From the NCBI GenBank assembly GCA_035236585.1, contig CP141128.1:30099618-30163617 (forward strand): 64,000 nucleotides of DNA. Direction: 5' to 3'. Under the pieces are notes generated by a model. That model did not search any database. It saw only the letters and a program-made list of their open reading frames with translations, and was not told where the DNA came from. Origin of the DNA: Warburgia ugandensis (lineage: Eukaryota; Streptophyta; Magnoliopsida; Canellales; Canellaceae). Made by a program: the position numbers and the translations under genes. This document shows, one piece after another, positions 27,583-40,390 of this stretch. Within the stretch, counting starts at the first letter, position 1; every line of letters starts with the position of its first letter.

Positions 27583-28777
27583 TAAGGATACCAATTGAAT
27601 TAAAATAGAGCATGAAGGACAAAACTAGAAAATTTTCAATTTTCTAGTTTTAAGAAAAATGAAGCAGAAATGCAGGAGAAAATAATAGGCAAAAGATGAT
27701 GACTTAGGGAAGGAGAAAATGATGGGAAAAGAGAAGATTTAGAAGAAAATCCAAATTGGGTTTTGTGCGAATGAATGTAAACTTGTAAAAAGAAGAAATT
27801 TTAATGAGAATTAAAGGGAAAACTATAGTGAATAGGAGACAAATATAGAAAATGATGGCTGGGAACAAGATGGGGTACTAGGAGAGATTGGACGAAAGAG
27901 ATTGAACAAGGAATGAAGGGAAAGAATCAAGGACAACAACAAGGACAGTAAGAAACTAGGGGCAGGAAAACGAAGAATGGAGGAATGATGAACAGGAATT
28001 AGGAAACTACGAATTCTTTGTCCTCTTCAATGGAGCTTCTATGATGATGCACAATGGAGTAGTCTCATGGTGGTGAAGCTCCTACCATGTAGCCTCCCCT
28101 ACAGTTTGTGGTTGTGATGTATGGAAGAAGAAGTTTAGCTTGAGTTTTTCTACAGGGGAGAGTCTCTACTGTGAAGAGATCCCCACCATGAAACCTCCCT
28201 ACTTATAGCCTCGAGAAAGCCAGTCTTCCCTACCTTCTATGGTGGAGCTCTACCATGGGTAAAGTCCTTTCCTTTTGTGTGCTTTTCGCATACCGTCCCC
28301 TTTTCTTCTTATATAGCCCACGCAATCACCCACAATCACATCTCTTTCTTATGTTTTTATTTCCTTTCCAACTTTAGTTTCCTCTTTTAGCAATCCTAAT
28401 AGAGCACGAATCTTAATAAAAGTTTATTTCCATTTGAGAAACAGTTATGCAAGGCTTTATATTTTTAATAAAACTCTTCCTTAGTTTTATCCATTAGATC
28501 CATGATGATGATCTAGTCCCATTGATTCGATCTAAGTCATCCATTTTTCAATATGGTTGATCTACAATATATAAAACTCACTTAGAATCATCTTGATCAT
28601 GACTCTTTTATCTCATAAGCTTTGATGATCATCTTGTTGTTAAATTCTCAAATCAATGGTTAGATGATCAATTGGGGCTAAAATGCACATTTAATATAAA
28701 CATTTAAAATTGATGTATTAGATTATCTATTTTGATGCTAATTTGAGGGTATTTTTGCTAAAATTAAAGACTCAACA

Positions 28778-30425
28778 CACCCTTTAAGAAGCATTTTGGT
28801 AGTCCTAAGAAAAACATGTAAAAAATTAATTTATTAAAAGTGATACAAATTGTTAATTTCATAGTTACTTACAATTATAGTTAGCATATGCAACAAGCCC
28901 TTAAACCACTAGGTTACTCCTAGTGGATGAGTTAAACCTCAGGAGAGTTTGTGATGAATTTACCCACAAATTTCAAAAAATCTTTTTCAAGTCAACTCCT
29001 TTTTTCTTAAATAATTATCTTCAATAAATCTATCAACTTTAGCAAACTAATAAAATTGAAAAATAAATTCAAAACCGTATTGATATGCTAAATACAATCC
29101 AATTAAGCTCAGACATCAGAGTGTATGTATACAGTTCACATATGCAGCAATCTTTTTTCTCTAGGTAAACTATAACTTTTGAACTCTATCTAAAATATGT
29201 TTTGACTTTAATTCTCATTGGTGACATATGCTTAGAACTAAAAAATCTTAGACAAAGGGATCAATTCATATCTCTATGTGAGTAGAGTTAGTAAAAGCAA
29301 ATTTATCTCACATATACTTATGAAGGAAATATGGTTACTAAGGAATTTAATTTTGATCCCTTTAGAAAGGATAAGATGTCATTACATTTGAAATTTCAGA
29401 CATATTACTCCTTAAATCTTATCCATTCTTATCCTCATTAAGACTATATTCATCATAGAATCCATAGGTCTTATATATTAGGATGAAATGTAGGCTTGGG
29501 ACAATTACAAAAGAAAGGGATATAGAGGGTTGAATGTCTTCAAATTAAGAATAGGTCTTCTAATAAGTTAACAATTTTTCCTTACCTTGTACAAAGTGAA
29601 TATTCCTTCATTTTTCTAATATTCTTAATAATTTTTATTCTTTTCAGAAATTTTTTCTTCATATTCACTTATTTTTGGTATTGTAACTCAAAATATTTCT
29701 TCAATCCTCTCTAACTTATTTTAGAAGAATGGTAGTGTATATATTATTTAGGATAATACAAGTAAAGATAATTTGGGTAACAAAAGAAAAGGCTTTTATA
29801 AAAAGCTCAATTTGGCTAACTAGTGGTAAAAATATTTTTGGTAGGATTTATTTCTCAAGTTTATAACAAGGAAAACCTAAATCATTTTGTAGGTTTCATA
29901 TAACATAACAAATTCAATGAACATTTAGAATTTTAAAGGAAATATTCTAATAATTTAGGTAGTTGAACAAATTTAAGAATTAAGAATTAGTGGGATCAAA
30001 TTTAAGCACAATAAAGAAAAATTTATACATTTATAACCCCCAAAGAATGAATGGCTCTAAAACTCACCTAGGTTGTAGGTCTCCACTGAATTCATCAAGA
30101 TCTGTAAGTTATAACTACTTATCAATTTAGACTATGTATACGCAACTATATATATGGATGTGATATGAGACACAGCTTTCATAGAGTACTTTAGAAAATG
30201 AGTAAAATAATGAGTTAATCATATGAAATTCCATTAATAAGCTAAAATTAGCTAGACTATACTTCAGAAAATTCAATTCTTAACGTAGTGTAGGAATTGA
30301 CCTAAAAACTCTAAAATTTTCAATTTTTTAGGAAGTCAATGAAATCAACTAAAAAATAGAATTTGCTAGAGTTTATACCCCTTAACCTAAAAGAAACATT
30401 ATCCTCAATGTTTGAACTATAGGAC
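28778..30425 (-). mobile_element. Non-coding 3' interior of the gypsy element
   Basis: This is the stretch between the last pol-like phrase and the 3' LTR. Near 30380-30415 the minus strand reads as a phrase common at the end of Athila/Tat pol (EDNVSFRLRG), followed by a purine-rich patch. The rest is AT-rich with no recognisable frame; RNase H and integrase domains that would be expected upstream were not found. Nothing else is seen here. Confidence 0.5.
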
Positions 30426-30534
30426 TAAAAACAAATATGGGGGTGATGTAGAAAATAACTAATTCTAAAATACAAAAGATGGTACAAGGGATCAGATCCA
30501 CTTAATCCAGATAAACATGATATACTCTTAGGTC

Positions 30535-30768
30535 CCATATGAAAATTTAGTGGTGCTTTGCCCAGTGCAACACTAAAATCTTCTCCTCAAAACTAGAGAA
30601 GTCATCCATAAAGACCTTTAAAAATTGCCCAATTCTAATATATCCCTACATTCCATATGCAAATTTAGTGTGCTTTGCCCTGTACAACACTAGAATAATC
30701 TCCTCAAAACTAGAGAAGTCATCTATAAAGACCTCTTAAAATTGCTCTACCATATCACTGAAAAGACT
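30535..30768. repeat. 118-bp tandem duplication in the RT gene
   Basis: Two direct copies, starting at CCATAT in 30535 and 30653, span the reverse transcriptase catalytic box. They differ at several bases, so the duplication is not recent. 118 is not a multiple of three, so it would also shift the frame. Confidence 0.8.
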
Positions 30769-31220
30769 GAGCATGCATCTTTTAAATGGGGGAGGAGAAC
30801 TACCCAAATCAAACGGCATCCTTTTTTAAAGGTAGTCTTTTCCTGATCCTTGGTTGACATTTCTATATGTTTATATCCAGAATAACCATCTAGAAACAAT
30901 AATGTTGTTCTCCTACAACCCTTTCTAACATTTGATCAATAAAGGGTAAAGGAAAATGGTTCTTCTTAATGACAACATTCAATTATCTATAGTCAATGCA
31001 CATACACCAACCTATGATAACTCTATTAGGAATTAATCCATCATTGGCATTTGTGATCATAGTCACTTTGGACTTCTTTGGAACTACTTGTGTAGGACTC
31101 ATCCATTTGCTGTCACTTATAGAGGAAATGATCCCCACATTAAGCAAGTTAAGGACTTCTACTAAAACAACATCCTTCACATTAGAATTTAACTACATAG
31201 TAGTCAACATCATGGTTTAG
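30535..31220 (-). pseudogene. Ty3/gypsy reverse transcriptase remnant
   Basis: Read on the minus strand, the phrases follow the usual order: EVLNLLNVGII, SDSKWMSPTQVVPKKSKV, CIDYR at 30983-31180, then HFPLPFIDQMLERVVGEQ, then a tract like KDQEKTTF, then the catalytic box. The catalytic box occurs twice because a 118-bp segment is tandemly duplicated: FIDD in the copy at 30653-30768 and FMDD in the copy at 30535-30652. Several stops interrupt the frame. This would copy the element's RNA into DNA in its cytoplasmic particles, but cannot now. Confidence 0.85.
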
Positions 31221-31617
31221 CATCATCCTTTATGTAGATTCAAGGTGTGCATATCAAAGGGTTGATACCTTTAATGTCTACGAAGGTCCATCCTATTACA
31301 CCTTTATATTCCTTGAGGGTTTTGATCAATTGCTTATATTAAGATGTTCTAATTTGAGAGAGAATTATGACAAGAAAAGTTTCTTCATCTTCTAAGTAGG
31401 TATATTTATGTTCAAAAGGTAGAGCTTTTAAATCTAGCTTAGGAGCCTTTTCAATAGATAGAATGGGAGTGGAGTCTCACGGTGGAAGTTCCTCATAATG
31501 AGGTTTTCATCATTTTATGTCCATAAGGGGCACAAATTCCAAGAGGACATTAACTTCCTCTATTAATGTTTCCTTATTAAACTCATTGAAGTGGGCGAAA
31601 CATGCCTCAAGTGGGTC

Positions 31618-32065
31618 TTACAAAGAAGAGGTTATGAAATGATCTTGCACAACGAAATTTATCATGTTGACACAGTTTAAGTAATTAGAGATTTCTTCTA
31701 GTTTCTTACCGATATCAAATATGTTCAATTCTAGTGTTGTGTTTCCAAGGGAAAGTTTCATGACACCATGTTGGTAGTTTATTAAGGAATTGGACATAGC
31801 AAAAAATAGATTTCTAAGGATGACAAGGGTTTCCTCTTGCTCATTTAGCACTAGTTGTGTGCCCAAAACTAGAAAATCAAGTCAGAAAAGGAATTGTTAT
31901 TTTTGAACTAGTACATCTTCTATTATGCCTCTCAGTATTACCACTAATCCATGAGCTAACTACAGTGTAATAAATGTTGGCTTGAGGTCTCCTAGTCCTA
32001 GCTAAAGATAGACTGTGTAGGGTAACAAATTGACACCGGGTCCTAAATCTAAGAGAGCTTGATTA
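31618..32065 (-). pseudogene. Ty3/gypsy aspartic protease remnant
   Basis: The minus strand carries ALLDLGPGVNLLPYTVYL at about 32005-32060, where active retroelement proteases of this group have D-[ST/L]-G-[AS]-S-V-N-L-L-P-Y. The key aspartate is kept (32047-32049), but the usual alanine-serine is changed to Pro-Gly. Downstream, the open piece 31618-31866 holds VILRNLFFAMSNSLINY, matching the usual V-I-L-G-R-P-F-L-A-T region with the glycine lost. It would cut the Gag-Pol polyprotein. Stops in between make it inactive. Confidence 0.8.
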
Positions 32066-32689
32066 ATCTTATGGTTGCTGATGATACAAGTGAGAGTGAG
32101 GCAACTTGGATCCTTACCTTTGGGGGAATGGAATAGCGATGGGACATCGTTCAACAAGTGGAGTGGGGTCCCTTTATTTAGTTTTTTCTTTACTTTTAAT
32201 GGGGTTTTCTACCTTATCAATCTTTTGGGGTTCATTATTCTCAATTATTTTGCACTCCTAAGAATGGTGAGAACCTTACTCTATTCCATGGTATAGCTTG
32301 ATGATGTGTTAGGTGTAAACCACATGCACACCCTTAGGGTTAGCTTGTGGATGAGTAGGAAACTTTCCTTTTTCCATATTTTACATCATTTGAGTCATCA
32401 TATTTTTCATTTCATTCAGGAATGGTGTGACTTACTTTAATTAGTTTTCCAATTAAGAAGCTTTCCTTTCTTGGTTTTAGATAAGTTTATGTATATTATC
32501 CTCTACTAGCCTTTTGGGTGGGGGCAAGTAAGTTCCAGGATCAGGAGATTGATGAGTTTTTCATAAGGCTAAAGCAAGGTGTCCTTGGCTTTTTGATGAG
32601 ATTAGTATGGGCCAGGTTGTGAGACATTGGAAATGGGTTCATTTCTCCAATTGAAATTTGTATCTTTTCTCTAGTTGGGATTATATGTC

Positions 32690-33700
32690 TTAGAGTATGG
32701 GGAGAAAGGTCTTGTATATGTATTTAGTACATCTTTTTTGAGTAAGATGTGTGGTATTTTCACAAATGCTACACACTTGTTCATCCTTTTTAAAGATATT
32801 CTTCCCCATTTCTATGGCCTCTAATTTTTGAGTTAGGAATGCAACTTTTGCATTAACATCATCCATGCAATTTTTACATTAACATCATCCCTTTTGGACA
32901 TGGCATAAATGCCTCTCTTAGTAGATGTGGTGATAGCTTTAGGCTTATCTGGGTGTTTTACTCTTTCTGAATCAACCCATGTCTACACACTTTCAGCCAA
33001 CCATTCCAAATACTCTTCCCCCTCCTTTGGTTGTTTATTAAAAATGTTGCCATTACACATCATCTCTACTAACTTGTGCATGTCGAAATTAAGTTCCGCA
33101 TAAAAGAAGTTGATGATGAGCTATGGTTCATAACCATGATGTGGGCATGTGAGTAACATGTCTTTGAACCTCTCCCAGCATTGGTAGAATGATTCTTTAT
33201 GCTTTTGGGTGAACTATATTTGTTTTATGCATGAGGAAATTTTTTTACAAGAATTCACTAGTCATTCAAAGTCCTTCAGTGCATTGAACCAAATGTTAGC
33301 ATTTTCCTTTAAAGATAAAGGAAATAACTTAAGCCTCATAGTATCAAAACTAATGTTCTATGCATACTGGGTATTGCATACCTCATTGAACTCTTTAAGA
33401 TGTAGGTAAGGACTTTCATTGTCCGACCCATGGAATTTGGAAAGTAGTTGCATTACTCTCGTTTTCAAATCTAGTGCATCATCATTTTGAATGACACAAG
33501 ATAGTATACTGGTTGTATGTCATTTTGGTCATACTTGACTAACCTTCTAGTTTTGTTGCATATCCAAAAGTTCTTACAATGAAAGAACTCTCTCTCTCTC
33601 TCTCTCTTTCTTGAATGTGTATGTGGGGGGGGGGGGGGGGGGGCTTTAAACTTAATCTTACTCTCCTTATCTCTTTTAGACATGCCCCACATCTTATCTA
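32690..33700 (-). pseudogene. Ty3/gypsy gag remnant
   Basis: Minus-strand phrases in order: LHLKEFNEVCNTQ, RLKLFPLSLKENA, FYQCWERFKDMLLTCPHHGY, and farther on a zinc-knuckle-like VCSICENTTHLTQ (C-x2-C-x4-H, about 32740-32780). These are the retrotransposon gag domain and its RNA-binding knuckle in the normal order. Gag would form the particle around the element RNA. The N-terminal side is broken by a CT microsatellite and a run of 19 G (33588-33643). Stops occur throughout. Confidence 0.8.
33588..33643. repeat. CT microsatellite and a run of 19 G
   Basis: A (CT)n run at 33588-33608 is followed closely by 19 consecutive G at 33625-33643, inside the gag remnant. The length of the G run may not be reliable, since such runs are hard to sequence. 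Confidence 0.9.
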
Positions 33701-34009
33701 TTCGGTCCTAACCTAACCAACCACTTCACACCCTCCTCAGCTAGCCATAGGTAGTCTATGTCTTCAAATGTGTTGGTCGAACTAGTCATTTAAATAGCAA
33801 CACAGCCCAGATAGACAGGGTCATTAGAGTGGCAATGGGTCGCCTCCTTCTAAGAGGGTCCCACGAGCATTTGATGACCTTTGTAAGTCTCTTGTAATTA
33901 ATTTAGAATTAGTTTGGAAGGCTGGGTTATGCCCTTATGGTGATTATCCTAGGTGGGCCAATAGGTGGCAATGAAATTCACCCTTGATCTTGTGGGGTCA
34001 GGTGCTCTT

Positions 34010-35782
34010 ACTAATTAATTTTCACACTCCATGGTACTTCAATCGGCATATAAATTACCTTAAAGTAATAAATTTAACCTAAAATGCAATTAAAAAGTAA
34101 TAAATTAATGCGAGTCCTAAAATGCAATAGGTATAAATTATGCTATCTACATGCAATTATACTACTAAACAATATAAAAGAATTAAACAAAATAACAAAC
34201 TAAATTCAACTTCCCTAACTTGATCAAAGAGAAATTCTTGACCTTCTGATTGCATGTAAGTCAATCAACCCTCACAATCCATTACTGATGTCTTGACTAT
34301 TAATTCAATGGTTAAATTATGCAAAATTTTCCAAACAATTAATGATATGGATCAATAGATTAACATGATATTTGGATGGATTAGATTTACTATTTGGCCA
34401 ATAGGTGTAAGATAAAATCCAATAGATTAGATGAGAGTTGAGCTAAGATGAAGATTTGAAGGTTAATTTGAAATCTAAAGAGAAAAACAACAAAAATAAA
34501 AAATAGTCATATTTGGTTAAGGCTGAACTATTGATTAAGTTAGGTCTTAATAAAACATGGATTAAAATCGTAAAGCTCAGGGATTAACTAAGAAAAAGAC
34601 AAAGAGGGTGGTGGTGGGGAAGGACTACATTAGAAATTTTCCAATTTTCTAGTTTTAACTGAAATGAAGAAGAAAATGTAGGAGGACAGAGGAAAAAGAC
34701 GATGACTCAAGGAAGGAGAAAAGGATGGGAAAGGAGAAGATTTGGGAGAAAAACCAAATTGGTTTTCGAGTGAATGAATGTAAACTTGTAAAAAGAAGAA
34801 ATTTTCATGAGAATTGAGGGGAAAAAATCAATGAATAGATAAAATAGGAAACAATGGCTAAGAACAAGATGGAGTTTGGGGAGAGACTAGGAGAAATAGA
34901 TGGAACATGGAACAAAGGGAAAGAAGCTAGGATAATGACAAGGATGGTGAGAAACCATGGGTAGGGAAATGAAGAATGGAGGAATGATGAATGTGGATTA
35001 GGAAATGGTCAATTCTTCATCCTCTTTAGTGGAGCTTCTATGTTGGTGAGTTTCACCTTATGGAGTGGTCTTATAATGGCGAGCTTTTGCAATGCAGCCT
35101 CCCCTACAATCTATTGTTGAGATGTATGGAAGAAGAAGTTCAGCCTAAGATTTTCCACAATGGAGGTTTCTACAATGAAGAGATCTCCACCATAAAACCT
35201 CCCCTACTTCCTAAAGTCTCAAGAAAGCTAGTCTCTCGTGCCTTCTACATTGGAGCTCTGCTACAAGTAAGGTCTTCCCTTTTGTGTGTTCTTCGTATGG
35301 CATCCCCCTTTTCTCCTTATATAGCCCATGGAATCACTTGTAGTCACATCTCTTTCTTAAGCTTTTATTTCCTTTCCAACTACAATTTCCTCTTTTAGCA
35401 GTCCTAATAGAACACAACTCTTATTAAAAGTTTGTTTCCAATTGAGAAACAATTATGCAAGGCTTTCTATTTTAAATAAAATTCCTTAGATTTATCTATT
35501 AGATCCATGATGACGATCTGGTCCCATTGATTCGATCCAAGTCATCCATTTTCTAATCTAGTTGATCTACAACATATAAAACTCAATTAGAATCATCTTG
35601 ATCATGATTTTTTATTTGATAAGCTTTGATGATCATCTTTTTGTTATATTCTGTAAATTAATGGTTAGATTATCAATTGGAGATAAAATGCATATTTAAT
35701 CTAAAAATTCAAAATTGATGGATCATATGATCTATCTTAATGCTAATTTGAGGGTATTTTAGCTAGAATTAAACTCTCAATA
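34010..35782 (-). repeat. 5' LTR of the gypsy element
   Basis: It matches the other LTR from about 34060 to the end and probably starts near 34010, where TTCACACTCCATGG answers TTCACAAGTGCATGG of the other copy. The terminal CA has mutated to TA (CTCAATA). The TATA box, TATATAAG on the minus strand, is at 35316-35323. It keeps about 100 bp (near 34245-34350) that the other LTR lacks. The open frame at 35060-35398 is not protein-like. Confidence 0.75.
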
Positions 35783-35787
35783 GACTT

Positions 35788-37999
35788 TCAACAAATCATT
35801 TGATCTTATTATTCTAATAGTCAATTTTCATTGAATCATTAAATCTCATTAATTCCATTATTGATTTTTATCAAATCATTAAATCTCACCGCTTTGAAAG
35901 TATATTTAATCAAATCATTGGATCTTGTTGAACTGGCCATCAATTTTCATTCAATTAGTGGGTCTCATACTGAATGCTGATTATCATCAAATCATTTAGA
36001 TCTTGTTGGTCTAACCCTTGAATTTTATCAACTAATGAGATATTGGCAACTTAATAGTCGATTTTCATCAAATCACAAGATCTTGTCAATATCAACAATG
36101 ATTTTTATTGAATTATTGGATCTCATTGATCCAACCATTGATTTTGTTCAGATGATCATGTCTCATCCATCCGACTATCAATTTTCATTAAATTATCAAA
36201 TATCATAGATTTGATTATTGATTTCTATAAAAAAAAAAAAGTATCAAAGCTTGTTGATCTAAAGCTTGATTTTTATGAAATAATTGGACTTCATTCACCC
36301 ATTGATTTTTATCAAATCATTAGACATTATTGATTCAATTGAAAATTTCCATCATATTATTAGATCTAGTAGATCAAACATTTGTTTTCATCAAATGATA
36401 GAATTCTATCAATTCAAAATTTTGTTTTAATTAAAACATAGGACCACCTCAATCAAACCATCAATTTTCTTGTATCATCAAATCTTGTCGATCTGCCATT
36501 GATTTTCATAAAAATTTTAAATCTCATCGATCAACCCTTAATTTTTGTTAAATGATGAAATTAAACTAGTATACCTCATGATTTTCATCAAATAATTAGA
36601 TCTCATCAATCCTACATTTTATATTCATCAAATTGGAGCATTTCAATTATCTAACAGTTCATTTTCATTAAATTATTGGATTTGAAGAATCTTTTTGTTG
36701 ATTTTAATCAAATCATTACATGTCGACAATCAAGTGCTTAATTCCCATTAAATAGGTAATTCTCATTGATATGCTCATACATTTTCATCAAATCTCAATA
36801 ATTTCAACCTCAATTTTCATTACATTACTAGATCTCATTGATCTGATCATTTAGTTTGTCTAATCATCAGATCTCATAACTAACTATTGACTTTCATCAA
36901 ATCATTGGACTCATCGACTTGGCCCTTGATTTTCACTCAATCATCAGATATGTTGATCCCATCAATTTATATCAAGTCATCTAGTCCTAATGAGCTGACT
37001 ACAGATTGAATCATATCACACGAGTTTGTTTGTCAGAACACCTATTTTCATCATGTCATCAGACCTCTTTGATCCCATACTTGAATTTATTCAAAACATT
37101 TGATCTTGTCTATCTAATAATCAATTTACATCAAATCATCATATCTTGTTGACTTGACAATTGATTGTGATCAAATCATTGGATAACATAAATCCAATTA
37201 TCGACTTTCATTAGATCATTGGATCTCATCCATCCAACCATCAACTTTTGACAAATTATAGGAACTCGTTCACCCAATAATTGATTTTCTTCAAATTATC
37301 TAATCTCGTCAATCCAAACCTTGATTTTCATCAAATCATGAGATCTCATTGGTCCACCATACAGTCTCATCAAGTCATCCAATCTTATTGATCTGATCAT
37401 TGATTTTCATCAAATCATTGGATCTCATCCATCTAAGCATCAATTCCCATCAAATCATTTTATCTTGTAAATACAACCATCAATTTTCATTAAATCTTTG
37501 AATCTCATCAACTCATTGATTGTCATAGATGCGAAGGTTGAATTTAGACAAATGATCAAATCTCATCAATCCAATTATCATTTTCGTTGAATCTCATAGA
37601 TCTGATTGGGACTTTAACAAAATCATCAAACTCATTGATCCAACCCTTCATTTTCCACAAATCAACGCATCTCATCCATCCTAAGTTTGATTTTTATCTC
37701 ATAGTTTTGACCATCAATTTTTAGTATATCACTAGATTTTGTCAATCCAACCATTAATTGTCATTAAATTAATGGATCTCATCGATCCAATTATTACCTT
37801 TTATCAAATAATTATATCTCATTAATGAGGCTATAATTTTCATCAAATCATTGGATCTCATTACATCAATTATTGATTTTCATACTATCATTGATATCAT
37901 TAATCTAATTATTGATCTTTATCTATTCTTTGGATTCATTGATCCAATCATCACTTTTCTTGGATGTCATTAATCTTACTATTTATATTCAATAAATGA
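35788..37999. repeat. Degenerate ~40-bp satellite, block 3
   Basis: It resumes the satellite right after the gypsy element, in the same orientation. The long-range landmarks return: ACATAAATCC at 37186 and CTTTGATCCCATACTTG at 37077. Once the insertion is subtracted the step from the previous copies is about 2.59 kb, not 3.45 kb, so this unit has lost about 0.86 kb, including the CTTTCTCAAAT landmark. The block ends at the duplication GTAGA of the next insertion. Confidence 0.85.
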
Positions 38000-38449
38000 G
38001 TAGATGTGATGACCCGGGTTTTCTCATGCATTTTAAAATGCAATACCTAATTTCCTAAGGCGGGATGCATCCCTATTTGAAAACCATTTTATAAAAACCA
38101 TGCAATGTAGCGAAAAACCTTTAGTTTTAAACCCATTTTTGAAAACCCCGAGTGTCATTTGCTTTCACAACAACTAAGGTAGTTTTTGAAAAACTTCAGA
38201 AATCATGAATGTTTTTCCCCAGGTCTTTCCAGTCACAACGCACAGCCCAACTGTAACTAAGTACAAACACATATCCAAAGGGTTGAGAGTTTACTTACAT
38301 GTATATTTGTTTCCTTTTTGGATTCACTTGCTCATAGCACTAATATAGATGTCCTCTTTTTGTGAGTGAAGCTGTCCTGAATCATGATATATACGGACGT
38401 ATCCTGTCCTTGAGTACTTGCTGATGTCTGAAAAATGTTAAGGATTGGG

Positions 38450-38468
38450 TGAGTATATAATATACTCA
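38450..38468 (-). other. LTR stem-loop (8-bp arms)
   Basis: TGAGTATA / TATACTCA with a 3-base loop, about 445 bp from the LTR 3' end. The same hairpin is found at 55620 and 61844 in the related LTRs. Confidence 0.7.
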
Positions 38469-40382
38469 GTAGGAGCCTGTCACTACTAGTTTTATAAATG
38501 CATGAGATGTTTCAAAATCATATGCTCATTCAAAATATGCATATGTTTGAATACTCGAGTTCAATATCAATATAAGAATCCATAATCAACTGAAATTCAA
38601 AATATGCGTATGTTTGAATACTCGAGTTCAACATCAGTATAAGAATCCATACTCAACTGAAATTCTCATAACTTAAAAGATCACATAATCCAAAAGTGAA
38701 AGTATCATATATATATATGATGACATCATGATATGCAATAGATGCTTCATGGAGTCCAACTCATGGACCTCTAGTATGGTATGGTCGACCAACCTCATAT
38801 CATGCTATATGAAATGCACATAACTCATCAAACCATAGGGTCCATTATGCCCACGACCTCCTCGCCGTGTGGTCCCCGAGTACCTGAGGACACTTGGTCA
38901 TAGCCTCCACGAGGCCTATGACACTTATTCGTTGTAAATCATGCAATTTATGAAATCGGTTGCAAAACATGCATGCAATGCTAGTCTCGCATTCAAAGTC
39001 ATAACCTTGCCTAGAATCCTGACAGCCTCGAAGCCTGCCAGCCTAGAAGCCTGTCAGCTCTCTCTGGCCCGCCCTCATCGGCCCGCCCTCATCAGCCCGT
39101 CCTCATTGGCTAAGGCTACACTTATCATGCAGACAAGCAAAAACCTCTTTTCAAAACCAGTCCTCTTTGGGTCCCTCACAACTGCCTGACCCTCGGCACT
39201 CCAGCATCTTTTGGCAACTCTCAAGGATATGCAATTTTTGCAAGTATTTAAATCATGCAGTGTATGCAATTGTTTGCAAAACATATATGTGCATAATGTA
39301 TATGCAGTCATTTCAAAACATGGCTATGTACAAAGCATTTAACATGCATGCTGAATTAATTCATGCAAATCACATGCAAATCAAGTCATATATCTAAAAC
39401 ATATGTTCTCAAATAACAATAGTTCTTTTAAAAGAATCTAATAGTGATAGAGCACCCACCTGACTAGGTCGCGTTAACCCTTTTGTCCTCGTACGCTCCT
39501 GAACATGGTTTGGGGACTCAAGGTTAGTTTAACCTATCTTTTATGGGTTTAGAGCAATTGGGTCTTATTACTTAGGAATTAGGGGTCCATCCCTATGCCT
39601 ATGGGTGTCCCAAGGTCCTAATTGGGCCTTGGTATTCTCAGTTTTCCAAAGTTCTAGTGGTCACGCACCCACATCCTATTCTAAGGGTCATGCCCTCCTT
39701 TGATTGGGCCTTGATCAGGGATTTTATGGTTTGGATGTGTCCGCGTTGTCGATACAGACACAACAACCTTTGCGGCTCCTCAATCGGAGCTCTAGATCTC
39801 AAGTTATAAGCGTTTTATTGTCCTATGTACATAGAGTCTTTAAAGACAAAAAGTCAGAATGCTAGGGCGCTGCGCGTCAGCGTCATGCGCCTTGGCTTCC
39901 TTAACAACAAAAAAAAATGATGCTCTGCTAGTGCGCTACACGTCTGCTGCATGCGCCTCAGCGGGCGCATCTGCAGACGCGCGCGACTTCTCAGCCGTCT
40001 TCCTCTTTAGCGGGCGCGTCCCCGGACGCGCTCGTTGGTTTTCTTCTCAGACGCGTTCGACGCGTCTCGTCTGGATAGGCCGTTTCGGTCTTTGGGGGAC
40101 CGGGGCATCCTTGGGATGCCCTGGTTCGTCCTTGAGGAACCAGTGTGGCCCTGAGGACGTCCCAGGGTCCTTGGTGGCTCCCTAGAGGCCTATTCTCCAT
40201 GGTTTTTCATGCAAAAACCTAGGGAAACTGAGCCTAGGACTATGGGTGAGATGGGTTTGGGGAGTTTTTGAGCGTACCTGCTTCGTGGCTGGTTTTCTCT
40301 CCACGTTTTCCCCTCTTGGTCACTGCTCCACAATGGGTTTTCTCCAAGGTTTTGGGCGGCCATTAGAGGCACCCAAGAGCTC

Positions 40383-40390
40383 TATTTATA
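40383..40390 (-). promoter_or_regulatory. TATA box of the 2.8-kb solo LTR
   Basis: TATAAATA on the minus strand, at a distance from the LTR start (419 bp) like that in the LTR at 59518 (395 bp). Confidence 0.6.

Larger units (their letters stand above)
24357..28777 (-). repeat. 3' LTR of the gypsy element (split by a LINE)
   Basis: It runs from TGTTTGTTATTC to ACTCAACA on the plus strand, about 1.77 kb once the LINE and its target-site duplication are removed. It aligns by eye with 34010-35782 over most of its length. A TATA box (TATATAAG on the minus strand) lies at 28307-28314, 463 bp from the LTR start; the other LTR has it at 459 bp. Confidence 0.8.
24357..35782 (-). mobile_element. Old Ty3/gypsy element, minus strand, TSD GACTT
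   Basis: An 11.4-kb insertion in the satellite, flanked by GACTT (24352-24356 and 35783-35787). In order on the minus strand: 5' LTR, gag, protease, reverse transcriptase, a stretch without recognisable genes, 3' LTR. The gag and protease phrases resemble the Athila/Tat side of Ty3/gypsy. No RNase H or integrase is recognisable, so these seem lost. The two LTRs differ by many substitutions and indels, and the frames hold many stops, so the element is old. A LINE has inserted in its 3' LTR. Confidence 0.85.

Noticed and set aside
30535..33700. The protease and reverse transcriptase remnants could belong to an integrated plant pararetrovirus.
   Set aside because: They are flanked by paired LTRs and a 5-bp target-site duplication, with a retrotransposon-type gag and zinc knuckle in the normal gypsy order.
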